A DNA stretch of 64,000 nt from Agrobacterium tumefaciens str. B6 (GTDB taxonomy: Bacteria > Pseudomonadota > Alphaproteobacteria > Rhizobiales > Rhizobiaceae), in the NCBI RefSeq assembly GCF_001541315.1, contig NZ_LMVK01000023.1:310001-374000 (forward strand). The letters run 5' to 3'. The notes beneath the pieces are model-generated. The model saw only the letters and a list, made by a program, of their open reading frames with translations. It was not told the DNA's origin and searched no databases. The position numbers were made by a program, and so were the translations under genes. Positions 37,322 through 47,683 of this stretch are shown in pieces; the first letter of the stretch is position 1, and every line of letters starts with the position of its first letter.

Positions 37322-38392
37322 GTGAGCAGCACGAGCGAATTTCTCTGGTACATCCCCAATGACGTCAAACCCGGCCACCGGGGCGACGCCGTCAGCGAAA
37401 ACCACAACAGTCTCGATACATTGACGAGCCATGCCAGGGCGCTTGAAACCCATGGCTGGAAAGGCGCGCTGATCGGCACCGGCTGGGGACGTCCGGATAC
37501 ATTTACGGCGGCGGCGGCGCCTGCGGCGCGCCCCACCACCTTCGAGCCGCTGATCGCCATCCGTCCCGGCTACTGGAAGCCGGCCAACCTCGCATCGGCC
37601 GCTGCCACCCTCGATCAGCTTTCCGCCGGCCGGGTGCGGGTCAACATCGTCTCCGGCAGGGATGAGCTTGCCGCCTATGGCGACGAAGAAGGTGATCAGG
37701 CGCAGCGTTATGCGCGCACGAAAGAATTCATGCGGCTGGTACGGCGGCTCTGGGCCGGGGAAAACGACACGGTTAATGGCGACCATTTCCGGGTGACGAA
37801 CTCCACCGTCTCACCACGTATCCCCGCACGCGAAGGCCGGCCGCCTCCCAAACTCTATTTCGGCGGCGCTTCCGAAGCAGCCGAGCAGGTTGCCGCAACC
37901 GAGGCCGATGTGCAGCTTTTCTGGGGAGAACCGCTCGCCGGCGTGCGCGAACGGATAGAGCGGCTCAGGCACTTCAGTGAAAAGCTCGGCCGCGATCTGC
38001 CGCCGCTGCAATTCGGCCTGCGGATCACCACGCTGGTGCGCGCAACCACGGCCGAGGCTTGGCGCGATGCGGAAGCGAAAGTTGCCGAGATGGCCGCAAA
38101 CAGTGGCGTACGCTGGAACGACCACCTTCAGGCCGTAGCTGTCGGCCAGCGCCGCCTGCTGGATTTGCACCGTCAAAGCGACGTGCTGGACGACAATCTT
38201 TATACCGCGCCGGGCAAATTCGGCGGCGGCGGGGCGGGAACCACCTGGCTTGTCGGTTCGGCGGAGGATGTCGCCGCGTCACTGCGTAAATACCGCGCGC
38301 TGGGCATCACCCATTTCGTGCTTTCCGACACGCCCTATCTCAAGGAAATCGAAAGGCAGGGCGACAGCTTGCTGCCGCTGCTGCGGGATTGA
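37322..38392 (+). CDS. SsuD-like FMNH2-dependent monooxygenase
   Basis: The 356-residue LLM protein begins SSTSEFLWYIPNDVKPGHRG and has FEPLIAIRPGYWKPANLASAAATLDQLSAGRVRVNIVSG and YFGGASEAA, the SsuD-like core, but is shorter than SsuD. It is likely to cleave a sulfonate or related C-S bond. The start is GTG 37322 after AGGCGG; an ATG three bases earlier runs straight into TGA. It is convergent with the SfnB-like gene, with a hairpin between them. Confidence 0.85.
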   Translation: MSSTSEFLWYIPNDVKPGHRGDAVSENHNSLDTLTSHARALETHGWKGALIGTGWGRPDTFTAAAAPAARPTTFEPLIAIRPGYWKPANLASAAATLDQLSAGRVRVNIVSGRDELAAYGDEEGDQAQRYARTKEFMRLVRRLWAGENDTVNGDHFRVTNSTVSPRIPAREGRPPPKLYFGGASEAAEQVAATEADVQLFWGEPLAGVRERIERLRHFSEKLGRDLPPLQFGLRITTLVRATTAEAWRDAEAKVAEMAANSGVRWNDHLQAVAVGQRRLLDLHRQSDVLDDNLYTAPGKFGGGGAGTTWLVGSAEDVAASLRKYRALGITHFVLSDTPYLKEIERQGDSLLPLLRD

Positions 38393-38410
38393 TTGGCGTG
38401 GTTTGAACAT

Positions 38411-38438
38411 GGGCGGCCCGCCCCAGACAAGGCCGCCC
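38411..38438. terminator. Hairpin between convergent sulfur genes
   Basis: GGGCGGCC and GGCCGCCC form an 8-bp stem with a 12-base loop between the stops of the SsuD-like and SfnB-like genes. No clear T-run follows. Confidence 0.5.
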
Positions 38439-38452
38439 CGTTGCTTCATTGA

Positions 38453-39631
38453 TCAGCCACCCACCGCCTTGATGCTCTGACGGCCAAGAATCGTACGGAT
38501 CATATGGCTCTGCGGCGCATGTGCCCTTGCCGTGATGGCATCGCGGTGATGGCGTTCAAGGTTGTAGTCCCGGCGCAGGCCGCGATTGCCGCCAAGCTCC
38601 AGCGCCAGATCCGTCACCGCCACCGCATTGTCGATCACCACATGGCGAACGGCGAGCGCATCGGTTCCCACCCTCTCCCCCGCATCGACGTCGCGGGCGA
38701 CGGAGAGAAGGAGGCGCCGGTTCGCCGCCAGCAGCACCTCGATCTGGCCGAGACCTTCCTGAATCCGAGGAATGGAGGACAGGGGTGCGCCAAGGCTTGC
38801 CGGAACATGGCCGTTCAGATGGCTCAACAGATCGTCCCGCGCCGAAAGCGCGACACCGTGGTAGACGGAAGCCAGCAGCACGAAGAAATTATAACCATCT
38901 GCCTCATCGCGCCGCAGCGGCTCATCCGCCGGCTGTTCGGCAACGACGTCAGCAAGCGGCACCTTCACCTCTTCCAGCACCAGATCATGGCTGGCGGTGG
39001 CGTACATGCCGGTCGCTTCCCACGCTTTTTCCTCGGCGATACCAGCCGCATCGAGCGGCACCAGAAGCTGGACGAGGCGCGGCGTCTCTTCCGTCGTCAC
39101 GGCAAGCACGATCGCCCATTTCAGACCCGGCAGGCCGGTGACGAAGCTTTTGCGGCCATTGACCACCCAGACATCGCCCTCGATCCGCGCCGTCGTTTCC
39201 GGCAGGCCGCCATGGGCCGGCGAACCGACACCCGGCTCCGCCTGCGCATTGTTCAAAAGCGCCGGCTCCGTGCTATTGGCGGCCAGTACCTTTGCAGCAA
39301 GTGCTGCCGGCCACTTGCCACGCCGGATCGCGGCATGAACGCTGTAGTGCATAGCGAGAATGAGAGCGGTCGACGGATCGCCCTTGGCGATGGCCGTAAT
39401 GACGGCATGGGCCGTTTCCATACCCTCGCCCCAGCCGCCATCCTTTTCAGCCGTGACGAGACCAAGCAGGCCTGATTTGAAAAGCGCCTCGAAATTACCG
39501 GCGGCGAATTCGCCGCTCTTGTCGTGGTCCGCAGCCGTCAGGCTGAAATCCCCGGCCAGCGCGGTTGCGATGGCGACGGGATCGGGTCGCTGCGCCAGCG
39601 CGTTTGGGACGGCGGAAAGTGCAACGCTCAT
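38453..39631 (-). CDS. SfnB/DszC-like flavin-dependent monooxygenase (acyl-CoA dehydrogenase fold)
   Basis: This 392-residue protein has the acyl-CoA dehydrogenase fold: an N-terminal helical domain, a beta domain around WVVNGRKSFVTGLPG, and a C-terminal helical domain ending LALELGGNRGLRRDYNLERHHRDA. The HHRD region is typical of SfnB and DszC, two-component enzymes that use reduced flavin for sulfur oxidation or desulfurisation, not beta-oxidation. Its ATG overlaps the stop of the DszB-like gene (TCAT on the plus strand), so the two are translationally coupled and probably act in one pathway. Confidence 0.85.
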   Translation of the reverse strand: MSVALSAVPNALAQRPDPVAIATALAGDFSLTAADHDKSGEFAAGNFEALFKSGLLGLVTAEKDGGWGEGMETAHAVITAIAKGDPSTALILAMHYSVHAAIRRGKWPAALAAKVLAANSTEPALLNNAQAEPGVGSPAHGGLPETTARIEGDVWVVNGRKSFVTGLPGLKWAIVLAVTTEETPRLVQLLVPLDAAGIAEEKAWEATGMYATASHDLVLEEVKVPLADVVAEQPADEPLRRDEADGYNFFVLLASVYHGVALSARDDLLSHLNGHVPASLGAPLSSIPRIQEGLGQIEVLLAANRRLLLSVARDVDAGERVGTDALAVRHVVIDNAVAVTDLALELGGNRGLRRDYNLERHHRDAITARAHAPQSHMIRTILGRQSIKAVGG

Positions 39632-40659
39632 GCCACCGCCCTTTCATTTGCCGTGACGAAACGATCGTCAATCCAGTCGCCGAGATCGAAGTCGTTTTCA
39701 AGGAAGCCCCATTGGTGCAGGAAGTCCTTGTAATGGCCGACGGCGCCAACAAGATCGGCATCGAGGCCGAGACCAAGATGACGGTGAACCTCAGCTCCGT
39801 TGGCAGCCAGAACCTGTTCCTCCGTCGCGCCGGCCTCGCGCGCGATGAAACGGCGCGTTTCTTCCGGATGTTGCTCCGCCCAGAGAGAGGCCCTGGCGAT
39901 GGCGTCAACCAGCCGCTCCACCAGATCGGGGCGCTCATCGGCAAGCCGCCCGTCGACCGTCAGCACCCGGGGTGAACCGGAATTGATGCGTATTTTCGGA
40001 TCGGCATGAAAACCGAACTCCACCACCTGCACGGCACCGATCAGGTTGGCGGCGGCAATGCCGGCCGTTCCCTTGACGAAAATCGCATCGACCTCGCCAC
40101 GCAGCAGCGCGATGATTTCCTCGCCGAAGGATTGCCGGCGCTTCAGGCCGAACAGCGACGGCCCTTCTTGCGAGGCCAGCACTGAATCCTTGATGACAAT
40201 ATCCTTGAGCTCGACATCCTCGACCTTCAGCCCTTCCAGCGAAAGCGCCGAGACGATGCCCTTCAACGCCGTCGCGCGCATGAAATCAACGATGCCTTCC
40301 GGCCGGCGCGGCACACCGAAACGACGGCCGACGAGATCGGCAAGCGAACGGATACCGGTTTCCGGCAGGGTGATGATTGCCTGAAACTCATCCGTCCAGG
40401 TAACACCGATGAGACGCGTATTGCGCCCTTCCGAGCGGGCGCGGATGGGAGGTACATTGCCGCCGTGGCGGAACGACCATTCCAGCGTGTGGTTGAAATG
40501 GCTCTGGCGAACGGAGCGGTCAGGCGAATCGATGATGGATTTCAGCGCTATGCCGACCTCCTCGAAGGTCTGTGAAAGATAGCCGAGCTGTGCCGCCAGC
40601 CCTACGGGGGTGGGCACCGGGCAGCGTGTGTACCAGATTTCAGAAAGTGTCGTGCTCAT
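39628..40659 (-). CDS. DszB-like sulfinate desulfinase candidate (copy 1), often annotated as sulfonate-binding protein
   Basis: The 343-residue protein has an SsuA/NMT1-like binding-protein fold but no signal peptide, so it is cytoplasmic. It opens with IWYTRCPVPTP (Cys13) and continues to SHFNHTLEWSFRHGGN (His54, Arg64, Gly67). Cys27, His60, Arg70 and Gly73 of Rhodococcus DszB sit in matching motifs, with the same His-Arg-Gly spacing. DszB releases sulfite from a sulfinate. Start 40659 follows GAGG at rather long spacing; a longer frame to 40743 adds a poor N-terminus. The alternative is a lipid-free binding protein. Confidence 0.75.
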   Translation of the reverse strand: MSTTLSEIWYTRCPVPTPVGLAAQLGYLSQTFEEVGIALKSIIDSPDRSVRQSHFNHTLEWSFRHGGNVPPIRARSEGRNTRLIGVTWTDEFQAIITLPETGIRSLADLVGRRFGVPRRPEGIVDFMRATALKGIVSALSLEGLKVEDVELKDIVIKDSVLASQEGPSLFGLKRRQSFGEEIIALLRGEVDAIFVKGTAGIAAANLIGAVQVVEFGFHADPKIRINSGSPRVLTVDGRLADERPDLVERLVDAIARASLWAEQHPEETRRFIAREAGATEEQVLAANGAEVHRHLGLGLDADLVGAVGHYKDFLHQWGFLENDFDLGDWIDDRFVTANERAVA

Positions 40660-40769
40660 GGCTTTGGCCTCGATGAAAACGATGGCACCGGAAAGCGATG
40701 CTGCGGCGCCTGTCGACTGAAGGGACATCCCGGCCCGCACCAAAGGGCGAGCCGGGTTTGGCGAGACGA

Positions 40770-42377
40770 TCAGGATGCGGCGATATGCGCGAAAGCGAGG
40801 CTTCCCGCCACGCCTTCTGCGCCGATGGTGTGATCGGAAATGCGCTTGTTGAAGATGGTAATCTCAGGTGCCGCGACGATGTCGATGGCCGGCACGTCTT
40901 CAACCAGGATCTGCTGGATTTCCTTCCATTGCGCGACGCGCTTGTCCGGATCAATCTCGATGGCGGCGGCTTCGAGAAGCGCATCCACCTTGGGATTGCT
41001 GTAAGCCGCGCCATTGGAGAAGGGTACGCCCTTCTTGAAGTTCTTGGACCAGTAAAGCCGCTGCACGCCGACGGTCGGATCGAAGAGATTGCTCATGCCC
41101 TCATAGGCAAAATCGAAATCGCGATCCGTGTAGATGCGTTTGGTATAGGTGGCGAAATCCTGCGTCCGCACCGTCACATCCACGCCGACCTTCGCCAGCG
41201 CCTGGCGAATATAGTCCGCACCACGCGGATAGGCTTCGGTGCTCGGCACGTAATCCAGATTGAGCTTGAAACGGATGCCATCCGCGCCGCGCTTGTATCC
41301 GGCCTCATCCAGCAGCGCTTCCGCCGCCTTAAGATCGATCGGATAGGTCTTCAGATCATCCACGAACCATTTCGTCAGCTTCGGATTGATCGGGCCGGTG
41401 ATCGTCGCGCCATAACCGTAATTGACCGTGTTGAAGATGACGTTGCGGTCAATCACATGCGCGAAGGCGCGGCGAACGCGCACGTCCTTGAACACGTCCT
41501 TTTCGAGGTTGAATTCCACGCGGCTGATCGAGTTGGTATATTGATAGCCATTGGTCTCGAAGCCGAGGCTCGGCAGTTCCTTCAGCCGGTCGAGATCGCT
41601 ATAGGCGACCGGCGTGCTGGGGGCGAGATCGATCTCGCCGGTTTCTATGGCAATCGCGCGGGCAGAAGCGTCAGGAATGAAGCGGACGATGAGCTTGTCG
41701 AGATAGGGACGCGGCGCATCCCAATAGTCAGCATTGCGCTCGAAAACGATATGGCTGCCGCGCACCCACTCCTTGAACTTGAAGGGTCCGGTGCCGACGG
41801 GCGCGAGATTGACCGGATTTTCGGTAACCTTCGTACCCTCATAAAGATGTTTCGGCACGATTGGCGTTTCAGCGGCGGCAAGCGCCGTGATCAGATAGGG
41901 CGCGGGTTTGGAAAGAACCAGAACCGCCGTCAGCTCGTCCGGCGTCTCGACAGCAGTGAGGTTCAGGAATGTATTGCGGCCGCGCGGATGCACTTCCTTG
42001 ATGGTGTTTATGGAGAATGCCACATCGGCGGAAGTGAAGGGCTTGCCGTCATGCCATTTCACGCCGGGCCTCAGCTTGAAGGTATAACGAAGGCCATCTG
42101 CGCTCACGTCCCATGATTTGGCCAGCAGCGGTTTGGGATTGAGATCGAAACCATAGGTCAGCAGCCCTTCGGTGACCTTGGGCGATATATAGACGGAATT
42201 ATAGGCCGTGTGCGCGATCGTCGTCAGCACCGGCGGCTCTGACGAGATCAGCAGCGTGGCCGTACCGCCACGGGCCGGCTCTGCAGCCTCTAGCTTCAGC
42301 CCCGGCAACGACACCATGCCAAGCGCCACCGACGCCAGCAGAAATCCACGCCGCGTCGTCTGGTTGAAAACAGTCAT
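40770..42377 (-). CDS. ABC transporter substrate-binding protein, family 5, sulfur cluster copy 1
   Basis: The 535-residue periplasmic protein has a Tat-like signal (RR at 9-10 in TTRRGFLLAS) and the family 5 core YTFKLRPGVKWHDGK near residue 95. It is divergent from the matching permease and ATPase genes at 42649-46538, so it probably is their binding protein. AGGAG precedes ATG 42377. It is paralogous to the proteins at 51346 and 53752. Ligand unknown; an organosulfur peptide or conjugate fits the context. Confidence 0.9.
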   Translation of the reverse strand: MTVFNQTTRRGFLLASVALGMVSLPGLKLEAAEPARGGTATLLISSEPPVLTTIAHTAYNSVYISPKVTEGLLTYGFDLNPKPLLAKSWDVSADGLRYTFKLRPGVKWHDGKPFTSADVAFSINTIKEVHPRGRNTFLNLTAVETPDELTAVLVLSKPAPYLITALAAAETPIVPKHLYEGTKVTENPVNLAPVGTGPFKFKEWVRGSHIVFERNADYWDAPRPYLDKLIVRFIPDASARAIAIETGEIDLAPSTPVAYSDLDRLKELPSLGFETNGYQYTNSISRVEFNLEKDVFKDVRVRRAFAHVIDRNVIFNTVNYGYGATITGPINPKLTKWFVDDLKTYPIDLKAAEALLDEAGYKRGADGIRFKLNLDYVPSTEAYPRGADYIRQALAKVGVDVTVRTQDFATYTKRIYTDRDFDFAYEGMSNLFDPTVGVQRLYWSKNFKKGVPFSNGAAYSNPKVDALLEAAAIEIDPDKRVAQWKEIQQILVEDVPAIDIVAAPEITIFNKRISDHTIGAEGVAGSLAFAHIAAS

Positions 42378-42648
42378 GCGATACCCTCTCCTTGATTGAA
42401 CCGGCGAAAAACCGGCAAAACTCAACAGTTGCGCTTAGGAAGAAGTTTGTTCCGCAGACGAGAGCGAGCTTGGCATGAAGAACCAGTCGTTCTCATAAAT
42501 AGGAATTATCTTTTCTTTATTGCGCTTATTTTCGTAAATTTCAGAAAATAATTCTATTACTCTTTGACAAATTCCATAAAATTAGTCAACTAATACCAAC
42601 GCCCCAGCGGGGCCGATTTCCTGATTTCACGCTTACGGACTGGAGCCG
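42378..42648. promoter_or_regulatory. Divergent promoter region of the Dsz-like module
   Basis: This 271-base gap is AT-rich. It holds TTATTTTC...GAAAATAA (42526-42551, 10-base spacer), related to the shared sulfur palindrome, and the perfect palindrome ATTAGT-CA-ACTAAT (42581-42594). A TTGACA at 42564-42569 could be a plus-strand -35 element, but no good -10 follows at 16-18 bases. Confidence 0.5.
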
Positions 42649-43638
42649 ATGTCGAATTCGAAAAGGATTTTATCGCAGGCGAGGCGGGTGGCCATTCAGG
42701 CCATTCCGACGGTTCTCGGTATCGTCATCCTGAACTTTTTCCTGCTGCAGCTGGCGCCGGGCGATGCCGCCGATGTGCTGGCCGCGGAAGCGGGTTCGGC
42801 GACGGTCGAGACCATGGCGGAAATCCGCAATCGTTTCGGACTGGACCTGCCGGTTCTGCACCAGCTGATGAATTATCTCGGCAATCTCGCGCAGTTCAGC
42901 CTCGGCTTTTCGCCCCGTTACGGTATGCCGGTTGCTGCTCTCATCGGCCAGCGACTGCCCGGCACGCTTGCGTTGATGGGAGCAGCGCTTGGCATAGCAA
43001 TTTTCGTCGGCGTGTTCCTCGGCTCCATCATGGCGCTTTTCTCAGGCAAGCTGCCGGACCGGATCATTTCCATCGGCTCGCTGATCTTTTATTCCGTGCC
43101 GGGCTTCTGGATCGGCCTGATGCTGATCCTGACCTTTTCGGTGAAGCTCGGCTGGCTTCCCTCGGGCGGCGACAGCACCATCGGCAGCAGCCTCACCGGC
43201 TTTTCCGCCCTGCTGGACCGGTTACGTTACATCGTTCTTCCCGCCCTTTCGCTGGCGCTTTATTTTCTGGCGATCTATGCCCGCCTCACCCGCGCGGCGA
43301 TGCTGGAAGTGAAGTCGCAGGATTATGTGCGCACGGCCCGCGCCAAGGGCGTTTCGCCGATCAGGCTCACCACACGCCATATCCTGCGCAACGCGCTCAT
43401 CCCCATCACCACCATGGCCGGCATGCACATTGGCGGCCTGCTCGGCGGCGCTGTCGTGGTTGAAACCGTCTTCAGCTGGCCCGGCCTTGGCCGTCTAGCT
43501 TTCGAAGCCGTCATGGCGCGCGATTTCAGCGTGCTGCTCGGCATTCTGCTCCTCTCTTCCCTCGTCGTCATCATCGTCAATGCGGCCGTGGACCTGTTGC
43601 AGGCATGGCTTGATCCCCGCATCGGAGAAAGCCGATGA
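42649..43638 (+). CDS. ABC transporter permease (DppB type)
   Basis: The 329-residue inner-membrane protein has about six hydrophobic segments, starts with FLLQLAPGDAADVLAAEAG as in DppB-type permeases, and carries the coupling loop VRTARAKGVSPIRLTTRHILRN. ACTGGAG precedes the ATG. It overlaps the next gene by 4 bases. It forms the channel with the DppC-type partner for the family 5 binding proteins of this region. Confidence 0.92.
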   Translation: MSNSKRILSQARRVAIQAIPTVLGIVILNFFLLQLAPGDAADVLAAEAGSATVETMAEIRNRFGLDLPVLHQLMNYLGNLAQFSLGFSPRYGMPVAALIGQRLPGTLALMGAALGIAIFVGVFLGSIMALFSGKLPDRIISIGSLIFYSVPGFWIGLMLILTFSVKLGWLPSGGDSTIGSSLTGFSALLDRLRYIVLPALSLALYFLAIYARLTRAAMLEVKSQDYVRTARAKGVSPIRLTTRHILRNALIPITTMAGMHIGGLLGGAVVVETVFSWPGLGRLAFEAVMARDFSVLLGILLLSSLVVIIVNAAVDLLQAWLDPRIGESR

Positions 43639-44630
43639 ATTCCTCCCATACGTCAGCGGTTCTCGACACGGCCGAACTCGGCACTGAAGAGACCAATCCC
43701 AAACCGAAAAAGCCGGAAGAAAAGGTCTGGCCCTATATCCACGCACCGGATGCGCTTTCGGCCCGCTCCGTCTCCGTGCCGCGGCGCGGCCTGCGGCGGG
43801 AACTGAAGATTTTCCTCACCAATCCCAACGCCATCGTCGGCCTGCTGTTTCTCGCCACCGTCATCATCACCGCACTGATCGCCCCCTTGATCTATCCCGG
43901 TGATCCCTTGGAAATGGTGGCCCGCCCGTTCCTCTGGCCCGGCCAGAATGCCGCCTATCCGCTCGGCACCGATTCCATGGGCCGGGATGTTCTGGCCGGG
44001 ATCGTGCATGGCGCGCGTATCTCGCTCACCGTCGGCGTCGTGGCGACGCTGATCGGGCTCACCATCGGCATCGCCGTCGGCGCCTTCGCCGGTTATTTCG
44101 GTGGCGTCATCGACGATATTCTCGTGAAGCTGATCGAAATCTTCCAGACCCTGCCGAACTTCGTGCTGCTCGTCGTGCTCGTCGCCATCGCCCAGCCCTC
44201 CGTCACCACGGTCACATCGGCTATCGGCATCATCACATGGCCGCTGGTGGCACGCCTTACCCGCGCGGAATTCCGCGCCATCCGCGAAAAGGACTATGTG
44301 CTCGCCGCCCGCAGCCTCGGTTACGGCCATGCGCGGATCGTCTTTCAGGAAATCCTGCCCAACGCGCTGCCGCCTATTATCGTCACTTCCTCCGTCATGG
44401 TGGCGGGTGCAATCCTCATGGAAGCAGCCCTTTCCTTCATGGGGCTTGGCGATCCCAACCGCGTCTCCTGGGGATCGATGATCGGGTCCGGCCGCGATGT
44501 CATCCGCACCGCCTGGTACCTGACCGCCCTTCCCGGCCTTGCCATCGTCTTCACCGTCATTTCGCTGAACCTCATCAGCGACGGTCTCAACGATGCGCTC
44601 AACCCCCGCTTTTCGGAGGAACGCCGATGA
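43635..44630 (+). CDS. ABC transporter permease (DppC type)
   Basis: This 331-residue permease has a long soluble N-terminus (about 60 residues), the LGTDSMGRDVLAGIVHGARISL block and the coupling loop LAARSLGYGHARIVFQEILPN. It overlaps the ATPase gene by 4 bases and is translationally coupled on both sides. Confidence 0.92.
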   Translation: MNSSHTSAVLDTAELGTEETNPKPKKPEEKVWPYIHAPDALSARSVSVPRRGLRRELKIFLTNPNAIVGLLFLATVIITALIAPLIYPGDPLEMVARPFLWPGQNAAYPLGTDSMGRDVLAGIVHGARISLTVGVVATLIGLTIGIAVGAFAGYFGGVIDDILVKLIEIFQTLPNFVLLVVLVAIAQPSVTTVTSAIGIITWPLVARLTRAEFRAIREKDYVLAARSLGYGHARIVFQEILPNALPPIIVTSSVMVAGAILMEAALSFMGLGDPNRVSWGSMIGSGRDVIRTAWYLTALPGLAIVFTVISLNLISDGLNDALNPRFSEERR

Positions 44631-45602
44631 GCAAACTGATTGAAGTCCATGATCTGTCCGTCAGCTTCGGCTCGGCCCAGCCTGTCAAAGGCGTCAGTTT
44701 CGATGTCAGCCCGGGCGAGATGCTGGCAATCGTCGGCGAAAGCGGCTCCGGTAAATCCCTGACAGCGCTCGGCCTGATCGGCCTCCTGCCATCACACGCC
44801 AAGACCGGCGGGCGGGTTCTGCTCGAAGGCCGCGAGCTGCTACCGCTTTCCGAGCGGCAATGGCGCGGCATTCGCGGCCGCGATATCGGCATGATCTTTC
44901 AGGAGCCGATGACCTCACTGAACCCGGTTTTGACGGTCGGCGAGCAGATCATCGAGGTACTGCGCATCCACGAAAAGATCGACCGGCACCAGGCGCGCAA
45001 ACGCGCCATCGAGCTTCTGGAACTGGTCAATATTCCCGATGCCCGCCGCCGTGTGGATGATTATCCGCACCAGCTTTCCGGCGGCATGCGCCAGCGTGTC
45101 ATGATCGCCATCGGCGTCGCCTGCAATCCGAAACTGCTGATCGCCGACGAGGCAACGACGGCGCTCGACGTGACGATACAGGCGCAAATCCTGCAACTGC
45201 TCGACAATCTGCGCCGCGATCTCAACATGGCCGTCATTCTCATCACCCACGATCTCGGCATCGTGGCGCAATGGGCGGACCGGGTGATGGTCATGTATGC
45301 CGGCCGCAAGGTGGAAGAGGGATTGCCGGAACCGGTTTTCTCCAATCCCTACCATCCCTATACGCGCGGCCTGCTTGCCGCCTCGCCGCGCGCGGAAGAC
45401 GGCCAGCATTATCGCGATGGGCCGCTCATTGAAATTCCAGGCTCCATCGTTTCCGCCACGGGGGAACGCGGCTGCGCCTTCCGACCGCGCTGTCCGAGCG
45501 CCCGCGGCTTTTGCGGGCAATTCGTACCGCCGCTGAGGCAGGTTTCGGAAGGCCGTTACGCTGCCTGCCCCTTCGTTGCTCCCACATCCCAGGAGGTACC
45601 CG

Positions 45603-45625
<23 letters not shown>
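44627..45625 (+). CDS. ABC transporter ATPase (DppD type)
   Basis: The 332-residue ATPase has Walker [10 protein letters not shown], signature LSGGMRQR, Walker [10 protein letters not shown] and the C-terminal oligopeptide domain with [14 protein letters not shown] cysteines. The start ATG 44627 follows CGGAGGA; the longer frame overlapping the permease is a shadow. It works with the next ATPase to drive import. Its last 23 bases overlap that gene. Confidence 0.92.
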
Positions 45626-46538
<913 letters not shown>

Positions 46539-46556
46539 ACTGAAGGAGCAACCATA

Positions 46557-47612
46557 ATGGTCGACTATCGCTATCTCGGACGCAGCGCGCTGAAAGTTTC
46601 ACCGCTGAGCCTCGGCACGATGATGTTCGGAGGCCCGACGCCGGATGACGTGGCCTTCCGCATCATCGACAAGGCACGCGAGCAGGGCATCAACTTCATC
46701 GACACAGCTGATGTCTATCACGACGGCAAGTCGGAAGAAGTCGTCGGCCGCGGCATCAAGGCCAATCGCGATCACTGGGTTCTGGCAACGAAATTCGTCA
46801 ATTCCCACACCAAGGGCCCCAACCTCGGTGGGCATTCCCGGAAGTGGGTGATCGAGACCGTCGAGAATTCGCTGCGCCGTCTCAACACCGACTATATCGA
46901 TATCCTCTATTTCCACCGCGCCGTCTTCGATGCGCCGCTGGAAGAGCCGGTGCGCGCCATCGCCGATCTCATCCATGCAGGCAAGCTGCGTTACTTCGGC
47001 GTGTCGAATTTCCGCGGCTGGCGCATCGCTGAAATTTCGCATCTGGCCGACCAGCTCGGCATCGACCGGCCCGTTGCCAGCCAGCCGCTCTACAATATCG
47101 TCAACCGCACGGCGGAAGCCGAACAGCTGCCGGCCGCCAACCATTATGGCCTTGGCGTGGTGTCCTATTCACCGCTCGCACGCGGCGTGCTGACAGGCAA
47201 ATATCAGCCGGGCGAACAGCCGGGCGCCGATACCCGCGTCGGCCGTGGCGACAAGCGTGTTCTGGAAACGGAATGGCGTCCGGAATCGGTCGAAATCGCC
47301 CAGAAGGTCGCGGCCCATGCCGCATCGAAGGGCGTTTCGGCGGCGGATTTTGCGCTCGCCTGGGTGCTGAACAACAAGTTCGTCACCGCCGCGATCACCG
47401 GCCCGCGCACCGAGGAGCATTGGGACGGTTACGTCCGTGCGCTCGATGTGAAGATCGATGCGGAAGATGAGGCGCTTATCGATAGCCTCGTCACGACAGG
47501 CCATCCCTCGACGCCGGGCTTCAACGATCCGAGCCACCCCGTCGAAGGCCGCGTGCCGCGCAATCTCGAACCGGCACACCGCCCGGCGCTCAAGCCGCGC
47601 GCGGTCGCCTGA
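46557..47612 (+). CDS. Aldo/keto reductase
   Basis: The 351-residue NADPH-dependent oxidoreductase has the catalytic tetrad Asp49, Tyr54, Lys79 and His120 and the terminal ITGPRTEEHWDGY cofactor segment. It resembles YghZ/YajO-like enzymes. AAGGAG precedes the ATG, 18 bases after the ATPase stop, so it belongs to the importer operon. It may reduce the aldehyde freed when a C-S bond is oxidised; that role is inferred. Confidence 0.88.
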   Translation: MVDYRYLGRSALKVSPLSLGTMMFGGPTPDDVAFRIIDKAREQGINFIDTADVYHDGKSEEVVGRGIKANRDHWVLATKFVNSHTKGPNLGGHSRKWVIETVENSLRRLNTDYIDILYFHRAVFDAPLEEPVRAIADLIHAGKLRYFGVSNFRGWRIAEISHLADQLGIDRPVASQPLYNIVNRTAEAEQLPAANHYGLGVVSYSPLARGVLTGKYQPGEQPGADTRVGRGDKRVLETEWRPESVEIAQKVAAHAASKGVSAADFALAWVLNNKFVTAAITGPRTEEHWDGYVRALDVKIDAEDEALIDSLVTTGHPSTPGFNDPSHPVEGRVPRNLEPAHRPALKPRAVA

Positions 47613-47630
47613 TCGTCCAGAAGTACAAAT

Positions 47631-47656
47631 GCCTGCGGCGCGACCGCGCCGCAGGC
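47631..47656 (+). terminator. Intercistronic hairpin
   Basis: An 11-bp perfect stem GCCTGCGGCGC / GCGCCGCAGGC with a GACC loop sits in the 71-base gap before the DszC-like gene. It is followed by CTTC, not a T-run, so attenuation or mRNA protection is more likely than a full stop. Confidence 0.55.
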
Positions 47657-47683
47657 CTTCACATCCGCTCAGGGAAAACCGCA

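Noticed and set aside
39628..40659. Periplasmic sulfonate-binding protein (SsuA) for this gene
   Set aside because: No signal peptide can be found from any start, no SsuB/SsuC genes adjoin, and the DszB residue pattern is kept. The binding-protein reading remains a fallback.
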